Position numbers and translations under genes: made by a program
Assembly: GCF_032098525.1 (NCBI RefSeq)
Contig: NZ_CP134890.1
Location: forward strand, 248,001-312,000
DNA length: 64,000 bases
Direction of reading: 5' to 3'
Source: Flavobacterium sp. PMTSA4
Lineage (GTDB): Bacteria; Bacteroidota; Bacteroidia; Flavobacteriales; Flavobacteriaceae
Part shown: positions 42,485-52,976 of the stretch, in pieces
How positions within the stretch are numbered: position 1 is the stretch's first letter
Layout: each line of letters opens with the position of its first letter
Notes under the pieces: generated by a model
The model's input: the letters and a program-made list of their open reading frames with translations, nothing else
Databases searched by the model: none
What the model was told of the DNA's origin: nothing

Positions 42485-43855
42485 TTATTTCCATTTAAAG
42501 TTTTTTTCGATGGCTTTTATCATTTCACCCGCAATATCTTTGTTGGTTGCGCCTTCAATTCCTTCCAAACCTGGTGATGAGTTTACTTCTAATAGTAGCG
42601 GACCTTTTGAAGAACGAATAATATCAACACCTGCAACTTTTAAGTCCATTGCTTTTGCAGCCTTAATAGCAATTCTTTTTTCGTCAGCGGTTGGTTTAAT
42701 GATAGAAGCCGTTCCGCCCATATGAATGTTAGCTCTAAATTCTCCAGCAGCAGCTTCACGTTGAATGGTTGCCACTACTTTTCCATCAACAACAAAAAGT
42801 CTTAAATCTTTTCCATTAGCTTCTTTTATAAACTCTTGAACCAAAATATTAGCATTCAGACTTTTAAATGCATTAATTACCGATTCTGCAGCTTTTTTTG
42901 TTTCGGCTAAAACAACTCCTTTCCCTTGTGTTCCTTCCAATAATTTTACAATCAATGGCGAACCACCAACCATTTTTATTAAATCGTCAGTATCCAAAGG
43001 TGAATTGGCAAAACCAGTAGTTGGAATATCTACTCCATGATGTAAAAGTAATTGCAGTGAATAAAGCTTATCTCTCGATTGGGTAATTGCGCCAGCAGAA
43101 TTCAAACAAAACACTTTCATGGCTTCAAATTGTCTTGTTAAAGCACAACCATAAAATGTCATACTAGGACGAATTCTTGGAATAACCGCATCGAAATAAT
43201 CTAATATTTTTCCGCCTCGATAATGAATTTCGGGTTTGTCGGCATCCAATTTCATATAACATTCTTTGATGTTCAAAAAATGCATTTCATGACCACGCAT
43301 TTCACCAGCTTCCATGATTCTTCGGTTGCTATACAATTCCGGATTACTAGCTAAAAGACCAATTCTTAATCCAGATTTTAATTGGGTAGAATTAATGTAA
43401 AATTCTTTTAATTGTTCTGTTGATGTTTGTCCTAGCAAATATTTTTGTTCTGGATCAACAAGAATTCTTCCACTCATAGCTTCGCGACCAAGCAACATTC
43501 TGAAACCCATAGAGTCACGATTAGTCAATGTCATTTCTATTTCCCAATCTTGTGTTCCAATTTTAATTTTGGATTGAATTACATAACGTTGTTCTCTGAA
43601 ACCGCTTGAACTTTTTACGATTCTTTTATCAATAAGTTTGGCTTCGCAATGAATAACTGTTTTTAAGTTATTTTGAATTGGATTAATGTCAAATTTCACC
43701 CAATTTTCAGAATCTTTAACAAATGGAGTAATGTTGATTGCATGAAGAGCAGAAGTTTTAGCACCCGAATCAACACGAGCTTTTATAGCAGGAATTCCAA
43801 GTTCAGGAAAAGAACACCATTCTTCGGAACCTAGTATAATTTTGTTTTCTAACAT
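42485..43855 (-). CDS. RimB-RimK fusion: retropepsin-like domain plus ATP-grasp glutamate ligase
   Basis: The 456-residue protein has an N-terminal RimB/ATP-dependent zinc protease domain with the Asp motif KARVDSGAKTSALHA (residues about 26-40) and a C-terminal RimK-type ATP-grasp (about 165-456) with SPLIVKLLEGTQGKGVVLAE, NILVQEFIKEANGKDLRLFVV and a metal-binding LLLEVNSSPGLEGIEG. RimK adds glutamates to ribosomal protein S6; RimB trims them in Pseudomonas. Having both in one chain is notable. Spacing to the downstream gene is 33 bp. Confidence 0.9.
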   Translation of the reverse strand: MLENKIILGSEEWCSFPELGIPAIKARVDSGAKTSALHAINITPFVKDSENWVKFDINPIQNNLKTVIHCEAKLIDKRIVKSSSGFREQRYVIQSKIKIGTQDWEIEMTLTNRDSMGFRMLLGREAMSGRILVDPEQKYLLGQTSTEQLKEFYINSTQLKSGLRIGLLASNPELYSNRRIMEAGEMRGHEMHFLNIKECYMKLDADKPEIHYRGGKILDYFDAVIPRIRPSMTFYGCALTRQFEAMKVFCLNSAGAITQSRDKLYSLQLLLHHGVDIPTTGFANSPLDTDDLIKMVGGSPLIVKLLEGTQGKGVVLAETKKAAESVINAFKSLNANILVQEFIKEANGKDLRLFVVDGKVVATIQREAAAGEFRANIHMGGTASIIKPTADEKRIAIKAAKAMDLKVAGVDIIRSSKGPLLLEVNSSPGLEGIEGATNKDIAGEMIKAIEKNFKWK

Positions 43856-43871
43856 GATGATATAAAATTTA

Positions 43872-43917
43872 AAACCACGAATTCACTTTGATAATTTTTT
43901 TTGTGAATTCGTGGTTT
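43872..43917 (-). terminator. Strong terminator after clpC
   Basis: AAACCACGAATTCAC at 43872-43886 and its exact complement at 43903-43917 make a perfect 15-bp stem with a 16-base loop. It is 20 bp beyond the clpC stop codon and before the RimB-RimK gene. Confidence 0.85.
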
Positions 43918-43937
43918 CTTATAAAGTATTAATTAAT

Positions 43938-46484
43938 TTATTTTGTTGGATTTTTTGCTTTTTTGATAGTGACATTTAGTTCTTCACTACCTTCTTCTAA
44001 ATCCATAAAAATTTCATCTCCTGATTCAATTTTTGAAGTAATAATTTCTTCTGCCAATGAATCTTCAACATATTTTTGAATAGCTCTTTTTAATGGTCTA
44101 GCTCCAAATTGTTTATCAAATCCTTTTTCTGCAATAAATGCTTTTGCAGTATCAGATAAAGTTAAAGTATATCCTAATTCAGCAATTCGTGCATACAATT
44201 TTTTCAATTCGATTTCGATGATTAAATCGATATGCTCTTTTTCTAATGGATTGAAAACAATTACATCGTCAATTCTATTTAGAAACTCAGGAGCAAAGGT
44301 TTTTTTCAATGCATTTTCAACAACACTTTTAGAATGTTCGTCTGCTTGAGCTACTTTTGCAGCTGTTCCAAAACCAACACCTTGACCAAAGTCTTTCAAT
44401 TGTCGCGCACCAACATTAGAAGTCATTATGATAATTGTGTTTTTGAAGTCGATTTTACGACCTAAACTATCTGTTAAATAACCATCATCTAAAACTTGTA
44501 ACATCATGTTGAAAACATCTGGATGTGCTTTTTCAATCTCATCTAAAAGTACAACGCTATAAGGTTTTCTTCTCACTTTTTCAGTCAATTGTCCGCCTTC
44601 TTCATATCCAACATATCCCGGAGGTGCACCAATTAATCTTGAAATAGCAAATTTCTCCATGTATTCGCTCATGTCAATTCGGATTAAAGCATCTTCAGAA
44701 TCAAATAATTCACGAGCAATAACTTTGGCTAACTGCGTTTTTCCAACACCAGTTTGTCCTAAGAAAATAAACGAACCAATTGGTCGGTTTGGATCTTTCA
44801 ATCCAGCACGATTACGTTGAATAGAGCGAGCTATTTTATTAACGGCTTCGTCTTGACCAATTACTTTTCCTTTAATTAAATCTGGTAAATGAGCTAATTT
44901 GTTACTTTCTGTTTGTGCAATTCTGTTTACAGGAATTCCAGTCATCATCGAAACAACATCGGCTACATTATCTTCTGTAACTCTAATCCTATTGCTTTTA
45001 GAATCTTCTTCCCATTGCTCTTGAGCAATAGCTAAGTCTTTTTCTAAACGTTTTTCGTCATCACGAAGTTTAGCTGCTTCTTCGTATTTCTGTTTTTTAA
45101 CGACAGAATTCTTCAATTCACGAATTTCTTCCAACTGACGTTCTAATTCTAAAATTTGCTTAGGAACATCAATGTTAGTAATGTGAACTCTTGAACCTGC
45201 TTCATCCATAGCATCAATAGCTTTGTCTGGTAAGAAACGTTCTGACATGTATCTATTAGTTAATTTGACACATGCTTCGATAGCTTCGTCAGTGTAAATT
45301 ACACTATGATGGTCTTCGTATTTATTTTTGATATTATTCAAAATAGTAATAGTTTCTTCCACAGAAGTTGGCTCTACAATTACTTTTTGAAAACGTCTTT
45401 CTAATGCGCCATCTTTTTCAATATATTGACGGTATTCATCCAAGGTTGTTGCACCAATACATTGTATTTCACCTCTTGCTAACGCAGGTTTAAACATATT
45501 TGAAGCATCTAGCGAACCTGTTGCTCCACCAGCACCAACGATAGTGTGAATTTCATCAATGAAAAGAATGATATCATCATTTTTTTCTAATTCATTCATT
45601 ACCGCTTTCATTCTTTCTTCAAATTGCCCACGGTATTTTGTGCCAGCAACTAAAGATGCTAAATCAAGAGTTACAACTCTTTTTCCGAATAGAATTCTAG
45701 AAACTTTCTTTTGAATAATACGCAATGCCAAACCTTCAGCAATAGCAGATTTCCCAACTCCAGGTTCACCTATAAGTAAAGGATTGTTTTTCTTTCTACG
45801 GCTAAGGATTTGAGAAACTCTTTCAATTTCTTTTTCTCTTCCAACTACTGGATCAAGTTTTCCTTCTTCAGCTAGTTCAGTTAAATCTCTACCAAAATTA
45901 TCTAAAACAGGAGTTTTTGATTTCTTATTGGTTTTATTAGCAGGATTATTGAAACTACTCTCTTTTAGGCTATCGTCACTACCAGAATCATCTCCATAAG
46001 ACGATTCGTTTTTTGGTAAGTTGTCTGTGAAATCATCTTCGTTTGGTGTCATATTTAAATATTGTTCTTTAACTACATTATAGTCAATTTTTAGACGATG
46101 CAATAGTTTGGTTGTTGGATCATTTTCATTTCTTAAAATACACAACAGCAAATGCGCTGTACTTATCGAAGAGCTTTGAAACACTTTAGCTTCTAAAAAA
46201 GTAGTTTTTAAAGCACGTTCAGCTTGACGAGTTAAATGAAGGTTTTTCTTCTCATTACTTAAGTCAACATTTGGATTTGCTGGGCTTAATATCTCTACTT
46301 TCTTTCTTAAGTGATCTAAATCAATCGATAAATTGTTCAGTATTGTTATGGCTTTCCCGTTTCCATCACGCAAAATACCTAACATAAGATGCTCTGTACC
46401 AATAAAATCATGGCCTAATCTTAAGGCTTCTTCTTTACTGTACGTGATTACATCTTTGACTCTTGGTGAAAAATTATCATCCAT
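43938..46484 (-). CDS. clpC: Clp protease ATPase ClpC
   Basis: The 848-residue protein has an N-domain (FSPRVKDVITYSKEEALRLGHDFIGTEH), two AAA+ modules (GEPGVGKSAIAEGLA; LGQTGVGKTQLAKVIARELF) and a UVR motif in the middle (QKYEEAAKLRDDEKRLEKDL), which defines ClpC and distinguishes it from ClpB. It feeds substrates to ClpP. It is divergent from gyrA across 263 bp. Confidence 0.95.
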   Translation of the reverse strand: MDDNFSPRVKDVITYSKEEALRLGHDFIGTEHLMLGILRDGNGKAITILNNLSIDLDHLRKKVEILSPANPNVDLSNEKKNLHLTRQAERALKTTFLEAKVFQSSSISTAHLLLCILRNENDPTTKLLHRLKIDYNVVKEQYLNMTPNEDDFTDNLPKNESSYGDDSGSDDSLKESSFNNPANKTNKKSKTPVLDNFGRDLTELAEEGKLDPVVGREKEIERVSQILSRRKKNNPLLIGEPGVGKSAIAEGLALRIIQKKVSRILFGKRVVTLDLASLVAGTKYRGQFEERMKAVMNELEKNDDIILFIDEIHTIVGAGGATGSLDASNMFKPALARGEIQCIGATTLDEYRQYIEKDGALERRFQKVIVEPTSVEETITILNNIKNKYEDHHSVIYTDEAIEACVKLTNRYMSERFLPDKAIDAMDEAGSRVHITNIDVPKQILELERQLEEIRELKNSVVKKQKYEEAAKLRDDEKRLEKDLAIAQEQWEEDSKSNRIRVTEDNVADVVSMMTGIPVNRIAQTESNKLAHLPDLIKGKVIGQDEAVNKIARSIQRNRAGLKDPNRPIGSFIFLGQTGVGKTQLAKVIARELFDSEDALIRIDMSEYMEKFAISRLIGAPPGYVGYEEGGQLTEKVRRKPYSVVLLDEIEKAHPDVFNMMLQVLDDGYLTDSLGRKIDFKNTIIIMTSNVGARQLKDFGQGVGFGTAAKVAQADEHSKSVVENALKKTFAPEFLNRIDDVIVFNPLEKEHIDLIIEIELKKLYARIAELGYTLTLSDTAKAFIAEKGFDKQFGARPLKRAIQKYVEDSLAEEIITSKIESGDEIFMDLEEGSEELNVTIKKAKNPTK

Positions 46485-46557
46485 AGCAATTATTTTGTTA
46501 TTTGTAAATTTAGTAATTATGTATGATTATTACAAAAATCATTCCTCTTGAAACTAC

Positions 46558-46573
46558 TGTCAGCTAATTGACA
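46558..46573. promoter_or_regulatory. TGTCA-N6-TGACA inverted repeat between clpC and gyrA
   Basis: TGTCAGCTAATTGACA has perfect 5-bp arms with a 6-bp spacer, 74 bp before the clpC start. The half-site GTCA is the same as in the clpB-ytxJ boxes, but the spacer differs (6 instead of 3). Confidence 0.35.
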
Positions 46574-46747
46574 AAAAAAAAGCCAATAATAAAAGAGATT
46601 GAAATCTATTTTATCAACCAAAAAAGCACCTTATTTTGTTAATAAATCATTGAAATTTGTGGTCTAAAATTGCTTCAAAAAGGTTTAAAAACCCTATATT
46701 AGCACGTTTTGAATTTAAACTAATTTATTATTAATAATTTATAAAAT

Positions 46748-49312
46748 ATGTCAGACGGAGAAAAGTTAATTCCTATTAACATCGAAGATGAAATGAAGTC
46801 AGCTTACATCGATTATTCGATGTCAGTTATTGTCTCAAGAGCTTTACCAGATGTGCGAGATGGTTTAAAACCAGTACATCGTAGAGTTTTGTATGGAATG
46901 TATGATTTAGGAGTTTTTTCGAATAGAGCACACAAAAAATCTGCTAGAATTGTTGGAGAAGTTTTAGGAAAGTATCATCCACATGGTGATACATCTGTTT
47001 ATGATGCAATGGTTCGTATGGCGCAAGAATGGAGTTTACGTTACTTATTAGTTGATGGCCAAGGTAACTTTGGTTCTGTTGATGGTGATAGTCCTGCGGC
47101 AATGCGTTATACCGAGGCAAGAATGAAAAAAATGTCAGAAGACATTATGGCAGATATTGACAAAGAAACAGTTGATTTTCAATTGAATTTTGACGATACT
47201 TTGCAAGAACCAACAGTAATGCCAACCAGAGTTCCAAATTTATTAATTAATGGAGCATCAGGTATTGCAGTTGGTATGGCAACCAATATGGCGCCACACA
47301 ATTTAACAGAAGTAATTGATGGTACATTAGCTTACATTGATAATAACGATATTGAAGTTGATGAATTAATTTCAATCATTAAAGCTCCAGATTTCCCTAC
47401 AGGTGGAATTATTTATGGAATGGATGGTGTTCGCGAAGCTTTCAAAACAGGTCGTGGAAGAGTTGTAATTCGTGCAAAAATTGCTTTTGAAGAAAGTAAC
47501 GGTAGAGAAGCAATAATTGTAACCGAAATTCCTTATCAAGTTAATAAGGCAGAAATGATTAAAAAAACTGCCGATTTAATTAACGATAAAAAGATTGAAG
47601 GTATTTCTAATATCCGTGATGAATCGGATAGAAGTGGAATGCGAATTGTTTATGAATTAAAAAGAGATGCAGTTCCAAATGTAGTGTTGAATACATTATA
47701 TAAGTACACACAACTTCAATCATCTTTCAGTGTAAATAACATCGCTTTAGTAAAAGGTAGACCACAAATGTTGAATCTGAAAGACTTGATTCATTATTTT
47801 GTTGAACACAGACATGAAGTTGTTGTTAGAAGAACTCAATTTGAATTGAGAAAAGCGGAAGAAAGAGCTCATATTTTAGAAGGTTTAATCATTGCATCTG
47901 ATAATATTGATGAAGTTATTACTTTAATCAGAGCTTCAAAAGACGGTGACGAAGCTAGAGCAAAATTGATAGAAAGATTCAGTTTATCTGAAATTCAAGC
48001 TCGCGCCATTGTTGAAATGCGTCTACGTCAATTAACAGGATTAGAGCAAGACAAACTTCGTGCGGAATATGAAGAAATTATGAAATTAATCGCTCATTTA
48101 AAAGATTTGTTAGCAAACAAAGACTTAAGAATGGCATTAATTAAAGAAGAGCTAATTGAAATTCGTGATAAATATGGAGATGAAAGACGTTCTACAATAG
48201 AATATTCAGGTGGTGATGTAAGTATTGAAGATTTGATTGCTGATGAAAATGTAGTAATTACCATTTCACATGCGGGATACATTAAGCGTACAAATTTATC
48301 GGAATACAAAACTCAAAATCGTGGTGGAGTTGGTCAAAAAAGTGCTGGAACAAGAGATCAAGATTTCTTAGAACATTTATTTGTAGCAACAAATCACCAG
48401 TATTTATTGTTCTTTACTCAAAAAGGAAAATGTTTTTGGATGCGCGTTTACGAAATTCCTGAAGGAAGCAAAACCAGCAAAGGTCGTGCTATTCAAAACT
48501 TGATTAATATTGAAAGCGATGATAAAGTAAAAGCATTCATCTGTACTCAAGATTTAAAAGACGAAGAATACATCAACAATCATTACGTAATCATGGCGAC
48601 CAAGCAAGGTCAAGTGAAAAAAACACCTTTAGAGCAATATTCTCGTCCGAGAGTAAATGGTATTAATGCAATTACCATTCGTGAAGACGATGAATTATTA
48701 GAAGCAAAATTAACCAATGGTGATAGTCAAGTTCTTATTGCTGTTAAATCAGGTAAACTGGTTCGTTTCGAAGAAGAAAAAACACGTCCAATGGGAAGAA
48801 CAGCTTCTGGAGTTCGTGGAATTACTTTAGCAAATGATAAAGACGAAGTCATTGGCATGGTTTCTGTAAATAAGGAAGACATCAATGATACTCAGCTGTT
48901 AGTTGTTACTGAAAACGGTTATGGAAAACGTACCAAATTGGTAGATGATGATGGAGAAGATGTGTACAGAATTACAAACCGTGGTGGAAAAGGTGTTAAA
49001 ACATTAAATATCACCGAAAAAACAGGAGCATTAATTTCTATAAATGCAGTTACAGATGCCGATGATTTAATGATTATTAACAAATCTGGATTAACTATTA
49101 GAATGGAAGTAGATGCTTTACGTGTTATGGGAAGAGCAACACAAGGTGTTCGATTGATTAATATTAAAGGAAACGATTCTATTGCAGCTGTAACTAAAGT
49201 TATGAAAGAAGATGAAGCTGAAGAAGACGATTTAGAAGCTACAGATTTAAACGAAAATGATGTTGAATCAAGTGATGAAAATTCATTAGAAAATACTGAA
49301 ACCGAAGATTAA
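46748..49312 (+). CDS. gyrA: DNA gyrase subunit A
   Basis: The 854-residue protein has the catalytic region DSPAAMRYTEARMKKMSED with the active-site Tyr, and six beta-pinwheel blades in the C-terminal part (GyrA box variant QNRGGVGQ). The quinolone-resistance region reads GKYHPHGDTSVYDAM, with Thr82 where E. coli has Ser83; Thr here is not in itself evidence of resistance. The last 40 residues are strongly acidic. It supercoils DNA with GyrB. The -7 region TATATTAG at 46694-46701 is a near-consensus box. Confidence 0.98.
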   Translation: MSDGEKLIPINIEDEMKSAYIDYSMSVIVSRALPDVRDGLKPVHRRVLYGMYDLGVFSNRAHKKSARIVGEVLGKYHPHGDTSVYDAMVRMAQEWSLRYLLVDGQGNFGSVDGDSPAAMRYTEARMKKMSEDIMADIDKETVDFQLNFDDTLQEPTVMPTRVPNLLINGASGIAVGMATNMAPHNLTEVIDGTLAYIDNNDIEVDELISIIKAPDFPTGGIIYGMDGVREAFKTGRGRVVIRAKIAFEESNGREAIIVTEIPYQVNKAEMIKKTADLINDKKIEGISNIRDESDRSGMRIVYELKRDAVPNVVLNTLYKYTQLQSSFSVNNIALVKGRPQMLNLKDLIHYFVEHRHEVVVRRTQFELRKAEERAHILEGLIIASDNIDEVITLIRASKDGDEARAKLIERFSLSEIQARAIVEMRLRQLTGLEQDKLRAEYEEIMKLIAHLKDLLANKDLRMALIKEELIEIRDKYGDERRSTIEYSGGDVSIEDLIADENVVITISHAGYIKRTNLSEYKTQNRGGVGQKSAGTRDQDFLEHLFVATNHQYLLFFTQKGKCFWMRVYEIPEGSKTSKGRAIQNLINIESDDKVKAFICTQDLKDEEYINNHYVIMATKQGQVKKTPLEQYSRPRVNGINAITIREDDELLEAKLTNGDSQVLIAVKSGKLVRFEEEKTRPMGRTASGVRGITLANDKDEVIGMVSVNKEDINDTQLLVVTENGYGKRTKLVDDDGEDVYRITNRGGKGVKTLNITEKTGALISINAVTDADDLMIINKSGLTIRMEVDALRVMGRATQGVRLINIKGNDSIAAVTKVMKEDEAEEDDLEATDLNENDVESSDENSLENTETED

Positions 49313-49324
49313 TTAAAATTTAAA

Positions 49325-50647
49325 ATGATGAAAATAAAAAACATTTTATTAACCACATTGTGTGTTTTATCTTTTTCAACTTTTGCTCAAAAAGATGAAT
49401 TAAAGAAGTTAAAAAAACTAATTGACAAAGATGTTCCTTCTGCAAAAGATGTTGAAGAATATAAAATGAATGTTAGCAATTTAGAAAAAGTTGCTTCTGA
49501 AGAAAGCGATAAAATTGCTTTAAGCTATTACAAAGTAAATATCCCACAAATGGAATTGGCTTCAAAAGGTGCTGTACCTAACCCTTTGGAATTGCAAAAA
49601 GTATTTTCTCCAAAATATATTTCGGAATTAGCTGATGTATATAGTAATATATTAGAATACGAGAAAAAAATTGGAAAAAAAACATTTACAGATGATATTA
49701 ATGAAGAATATAAGCAATCTAATCCTATTTTAATGAATCTAGCAATTGAGCTAGGAAACCAAAAGAAATATAAAGAAAGTGCAGATATTTTGTATTCAAT
49801 ATACAAAATGGATAAATCTAATATGGATTTTCTCTACTATGCAGCAAGTTATGCTATTAATGGTCAGGATTATGATAAAGCATTACAATATTATAACGAA
49901 TTGATTAAGAATAAATATACTGGTGAAGGAACAATTTATTATGCTGTAAATAAAGCTAATAATGCTGAAGAATCTTTTGGTAATAATAAAGCAACACGTG
50001 ATACTTTTGTTAAAACAGGTGCTTATGAAAAGCCTAGAGATGAAAAATTGGAATCTAAAAAAGGAGAGATTTATAAAAATGTAGCTTTAATTTTAGTGCA
50101 ACAAGGTAAAACAGATGAAGCTATTAAAGCAGTTGCCGATGCTAGAGCTCAAAATCCAGATGATACGGGTTTACTTTTAACAGAAGCTGATTTATATATT
50201 AAATTGAATGATCTTGATAGTTACAAAAGAGTTGTAAATCAAGCGTTAGAAAAAGACCCAAATAATAAAGATTTGATTTTTAATTTAGGTGTTGTTAGTT
50301 CAAATTCAAATCAATTAGACGATGCAATAAAATATTATAAAAAAGTGATTAGTATTGATCCAAGTTATTTTAATGCTTATTTAAATTTGTCTGAAGTAAT
50401 GCTTCGTGGTGACGATAAATTTGTTGATGAAATGAATAAGTTAACTACGTCTGAGAAAGACAATAAACGTTATTCAGTGCTTAAAGCAGAAAGAGAAAAG
50501 AATTTTAATGCTGTATTACCTTATTTGGAGAAAGCAGTCGAGCTAAAACCAAATGATGAACCGGCTGTAAAAACATTAATGAGCGTTTATAACGCTTTAG
50601 AAATGACAGATAAGTATAAAGCTTTAAAAGCTAAATTGAATAATTAA
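49325..50647 (+). CDS. TPR-containing periplasmic protein
   Basis: The 440-residue protein has a signal peptide ending STFAQ (residue about 21) and several tetratricopeptide repeats, e.g. KKYKESADILYSIYKMDKSN, GQDYDKALQYYNELIKN, NQLDDAIKYYKKVISIDPSY and FNAYLNLSEVML. TPRs scaffold protein complexes in the periplasm. It is 12 bp after gyrA on the same strand, perhaps co-transcribed, and ends at a strong terminator. Start may be the second Met (49328). Confidence 0.88.
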   Translation: MMKIKNILLTTLCVLSFSTFAQKDELKKLKKLIDKDVPSAKDVEEYKMNVSNLEKVASEESDKIALSYYKVNIPQMELASKGAVPNPLELQKVFSPKYISELADVYSNILEYEKKIGKKTFTDDINEEYKQSNPILMNLAIELGNQKKYKESADILYSIYKMDKSNMDFLYYAASYAINGQDYDKALQYYNELIKNKYTGEGTIYYAVNKANNAEESFGNNKATRDTFVKTGAYEKPRDEKLESKKGEIYKNVALILVQQGKTDEAIKAVADARAQNPDDTGLLLTEADLYIKLNDLDSYKRVVNQALEKDPNNKDLIFNLGVVSSNSNQLDDAIKYYKKVISIDPSYFNAYLNLSEVMLRGDDKFVDEMNKLTTSEKDNKRYSVLKAEREKNFNAVLPYLEKAVELKPNDEPAVKTLMSVYNALEMTDKYKALKAKLNN

Positions 50648-50665
50648 TTACTCAATTATTAAATT

Positions 50666-50695
50666 AAAAAGGCTCACAATTGTGAGCCTTTTTTA
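50666..50695. terminator. Bidirectional terminator
   Basis: AAAAAGGCTCACA and TGTGAGCCTTTTT form a 13-bp stem with an AT-AT centre, between the convergent TPR and DUF349 genes. Confidence 0.9.
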
Positions 50696-50698
50696 TAC

Positions 50699-52864
50699 TT
50701 ATTCTGCAATAAAATTATTTAATTGTTTTAGCTTATCTTTCCAGGTAACTAGTTCTTCTTTTCGTTTCTCAATGTTTTTAGTTACTTCTTTTACCAAAGG
50801 ATTGTTTTTATCGGCATTGGCAAAAAACTGAATGTTATTTTCTAACTGGAAGATGTCATTTTGAACTTCATCAATTTTACGCATGATGAATATTTTTTCA
50901 CCGTCAAGTTTTCTAGAATCTAAACTTGCCAAATGATCTAGTTTATCTGAGTAATTAGATAAGTCATTGCTTTTTTTGCTTGAGCTTAGTTTTTCAAACA
51001 AAGTATCCAGAATTTTATTGAATTTTCCTTCTATGTATCTTCTTGAGAAAGGAACTTTCCCGAAGCTTTTCCATGTTGCAATATGTGTTTTTATAGCATC
51101 TAAATCGGTTTTATGGTCGCCAGAAAGGTCAAAGTCTTTTAGTGTTTCAAGGTATTCTTTCTTTTTTTCAAAAGCTTCAATTTCCTCTGAATTTAACTCT
51201 TTTCTTTGATTTTTAAGATTTTCAAAATAAGTATTACAAGCTGACCTAAATTCTTTCCAAAGTTTATCTGAAAGTTTTCTTGGTACGTGACCTATAGCTT
51301 TCCAATCTTCCTGAATTTGTTTCATTAATGGAGTAGTGGCTTCAAAGTCGGTGCTGTCTTTCAATTCATTTGCTTTGTCTACTAAAGCTTGTTTTTTGGA
51401 TAGATTGTCGTTTTGCTCTTGTTTTAAATCTTTATAAAATGAGTTCTTCAGTTTATTGAATTTTCTAACAGTAGTTTTAAATTCTGTCCATGTAGCTTCA
51501 TTAACTTCACTTGGAACTTTTCCGATGGCAAAAAATTGATTTCTTAATTCTTCAACTTTATGAATTTGCTCTTGCCAAGCATTGTGAGAGTCAACTTTTT
51601 CATTGGCTATAACTTCTAGTTTAGCAATGATTTCTTTTTTAGCAGCCAAATTTGCTTCTTCAACTTCTCTGAAACTTGCATAATAATTTTCGCGTTTGTC
51701 ATGCATTTGTTTGGTCAGTTCGCTGAATTGATTCCAAATTTCTTCTCTTTGTTCGCGAGATACAGGACCAATTTCTTCTTTCCAGATTCGGTGTAAGTCT
51801 TGTAATTCACGGAAGGCTTTGTGAATGTCTTCTTCATGCAGTAATTCTTCAACACGAGCAATTATCTTTTGCTTTTGTTCTAGATTATGTTTGAAATCTA
51901 AATCTCTGATTTCTCTGTCTAGATGAAGAATGTCATAGAAATTCTCTAAGTGGAAATGATAATTATTCCAAACATGATTGTACTTGTCTTTAGGAATTGG
52001 ACCAGCAACTTTCCATCTGTCTCTAATGTCATTAAATTGTTTTAAAGTAGTGGAAATGTTTTCGGTACTGTTTATTAATTCCTTTAATTCTTCAACTAAA
52101 GCCAATCTGTTTTTTAAATTATCTTTTAGTGAATTTTGTAATGATTGGAAATGATTGTTTTTTCGTTCTCTGTATTGAGAATATAATTGGTCAAAAGTTA
52201 CTTTTAATGGTAAGTGGTAATGAAAATCCTCAGTTGTATCTGGATTTTCAGCAAGAAATTCTTCTTTCTTTTCTTCAATAAAATGATGATATTCTGACAG
52301 GAATGCTTTTTTTAATTCCTCAACGTGGTCTTTAACAGACATTACTTTTTCAACAGCAACAAGTTTTTCTAGTTCTTCAACTAGTTGTTGTAGTGACATA
52401 GTATCATAATCCAACATTGGAATATGATGCCTTTCTTTTAAAGTTTCATCTTCACTTTCTTCTGCATTGCTGTCTTCAATGGTTTCAATAGCCGATTTGT
52501 TTTTAGTTTCAACCACAAACGTATCATCAGCTACTTCTTCATCAGTAAGCTCTATTACGTTTTCTTCTTCTGTAATTGCTTCGGCTTCTTGGGCTTCTAA
52601 TTGAACCTCAATTTCAACTTCTGCTTCACTTTCTGGAACAAATTCAACTTCTTCTTCAACAGTTTCAGCATTGTTCTCTTCAACAGCTACTTCATCTTCA
52701 ACAGTTTCCTCTAAAATAGTTTCAACTGTTACTTCTTCAGCTTCAATTGGTTCTGCTTGATTTGATAATTCCAAATCGATGTTTTCTGATTGAATCACTT
52801 CATTTGATTCATCAACTAAATTTCCATCTGCATTTTGCAGGTTATCATTCTTTTCTTCTAACAT
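50699..52864 (-). CDS. DUF349 domain protein with acidic N-terminus
   Basis: The 721-residue protein has an N-terminal region of about 140 residues made mostly of Glu, Asp and Val, then about six helical DUF349 repeats with the recurring pattern W-x(n)-G-P/x-V/I-x-R/K (RDRWKVAGPIPKDKYNHVW, HRIWKEEIGPVSREQREEIW, WKAIGHVPRKLSDKLWKEF, WKSFGKVPFSRRYIEGKF). Function of the family is not established. Long coiled-coil helices are predicted between repeats. It is convergent with the TPR gene. Confidence 0.9.
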   Translation of the reverse strand: MLEEKNDNLQNADGNLVDESNEVIQSENIDLELSNQAEPIEAEEVTVETILEETVEDEVAVEENNAETVEEEVEFVPESEAEVEIEVQLEAQEAEAITEEENVIELTDEEVADDTFVVETKNKSAIETIEDSNAEESEDETLKERHHIPMLDYDTMSLQQLVEELEKLVAVEKVMSVKDHVEELKKAFLSEYHHFIEEKKEEFLAENPDTTEDFHYHLPLKVTFDQLYSQYRERKNNHFQSLQNSLKDNLKNRLALVEELKELINSTENISTTLKQFNDIRDRWKVAGPIPKDKYNHVWNNYHFHLENFYDILHLDREIRDLDFKHNLEQKQKIIARVEELLHEEDIHKAFRELQDLHRIWKEEIGPVSREQREEIWNQFSELTKQMHDKRENYYASFREVEEANLAAKKEIIAKLEVIANEKVDSHNAWQEQIHKVEELRNQFFAIGKVPSEVNEATWTEFKTTVRKFNKLKNSFYKDLKQEQNDNLSKKQALVDKANELKDSTDFEATTPLMKQIQEDWKAIGHVPRKLSDKLWKEFRSACNTYFENLKNQRKELNSEEIEAFEKKKEYLETLKDFDLSGDHKTDLDAIKTHIATWKSFGKVPFSRRYIEGKFNKILDTLFEKLSSSKKSNDLSNYSDKLDHLASLDSRKLDGEKIFIMRKIDEVQNDIFQLENNIQFFANADKNNPLVKEVTKNIEKRKEELVTWKDKLKQLNNFIAE

Positions 52865-52976
52865 TTTAAAAATGCTTTAAATTATACATTAAGGATGCGA
52901 AAGATACTAAACTAGTGCCAATCTACAAAGAATTTGAATCTATATCATTAAATTTTGATTATTTTGAATAAAAAAA

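Noticed and set aside
46826..47140. Thr82 in the GyrA quinolone region as a resistance mutation
   Set aside because: Thr at this site is not evidence of resistance by itself and may be the wild-type state in this group.
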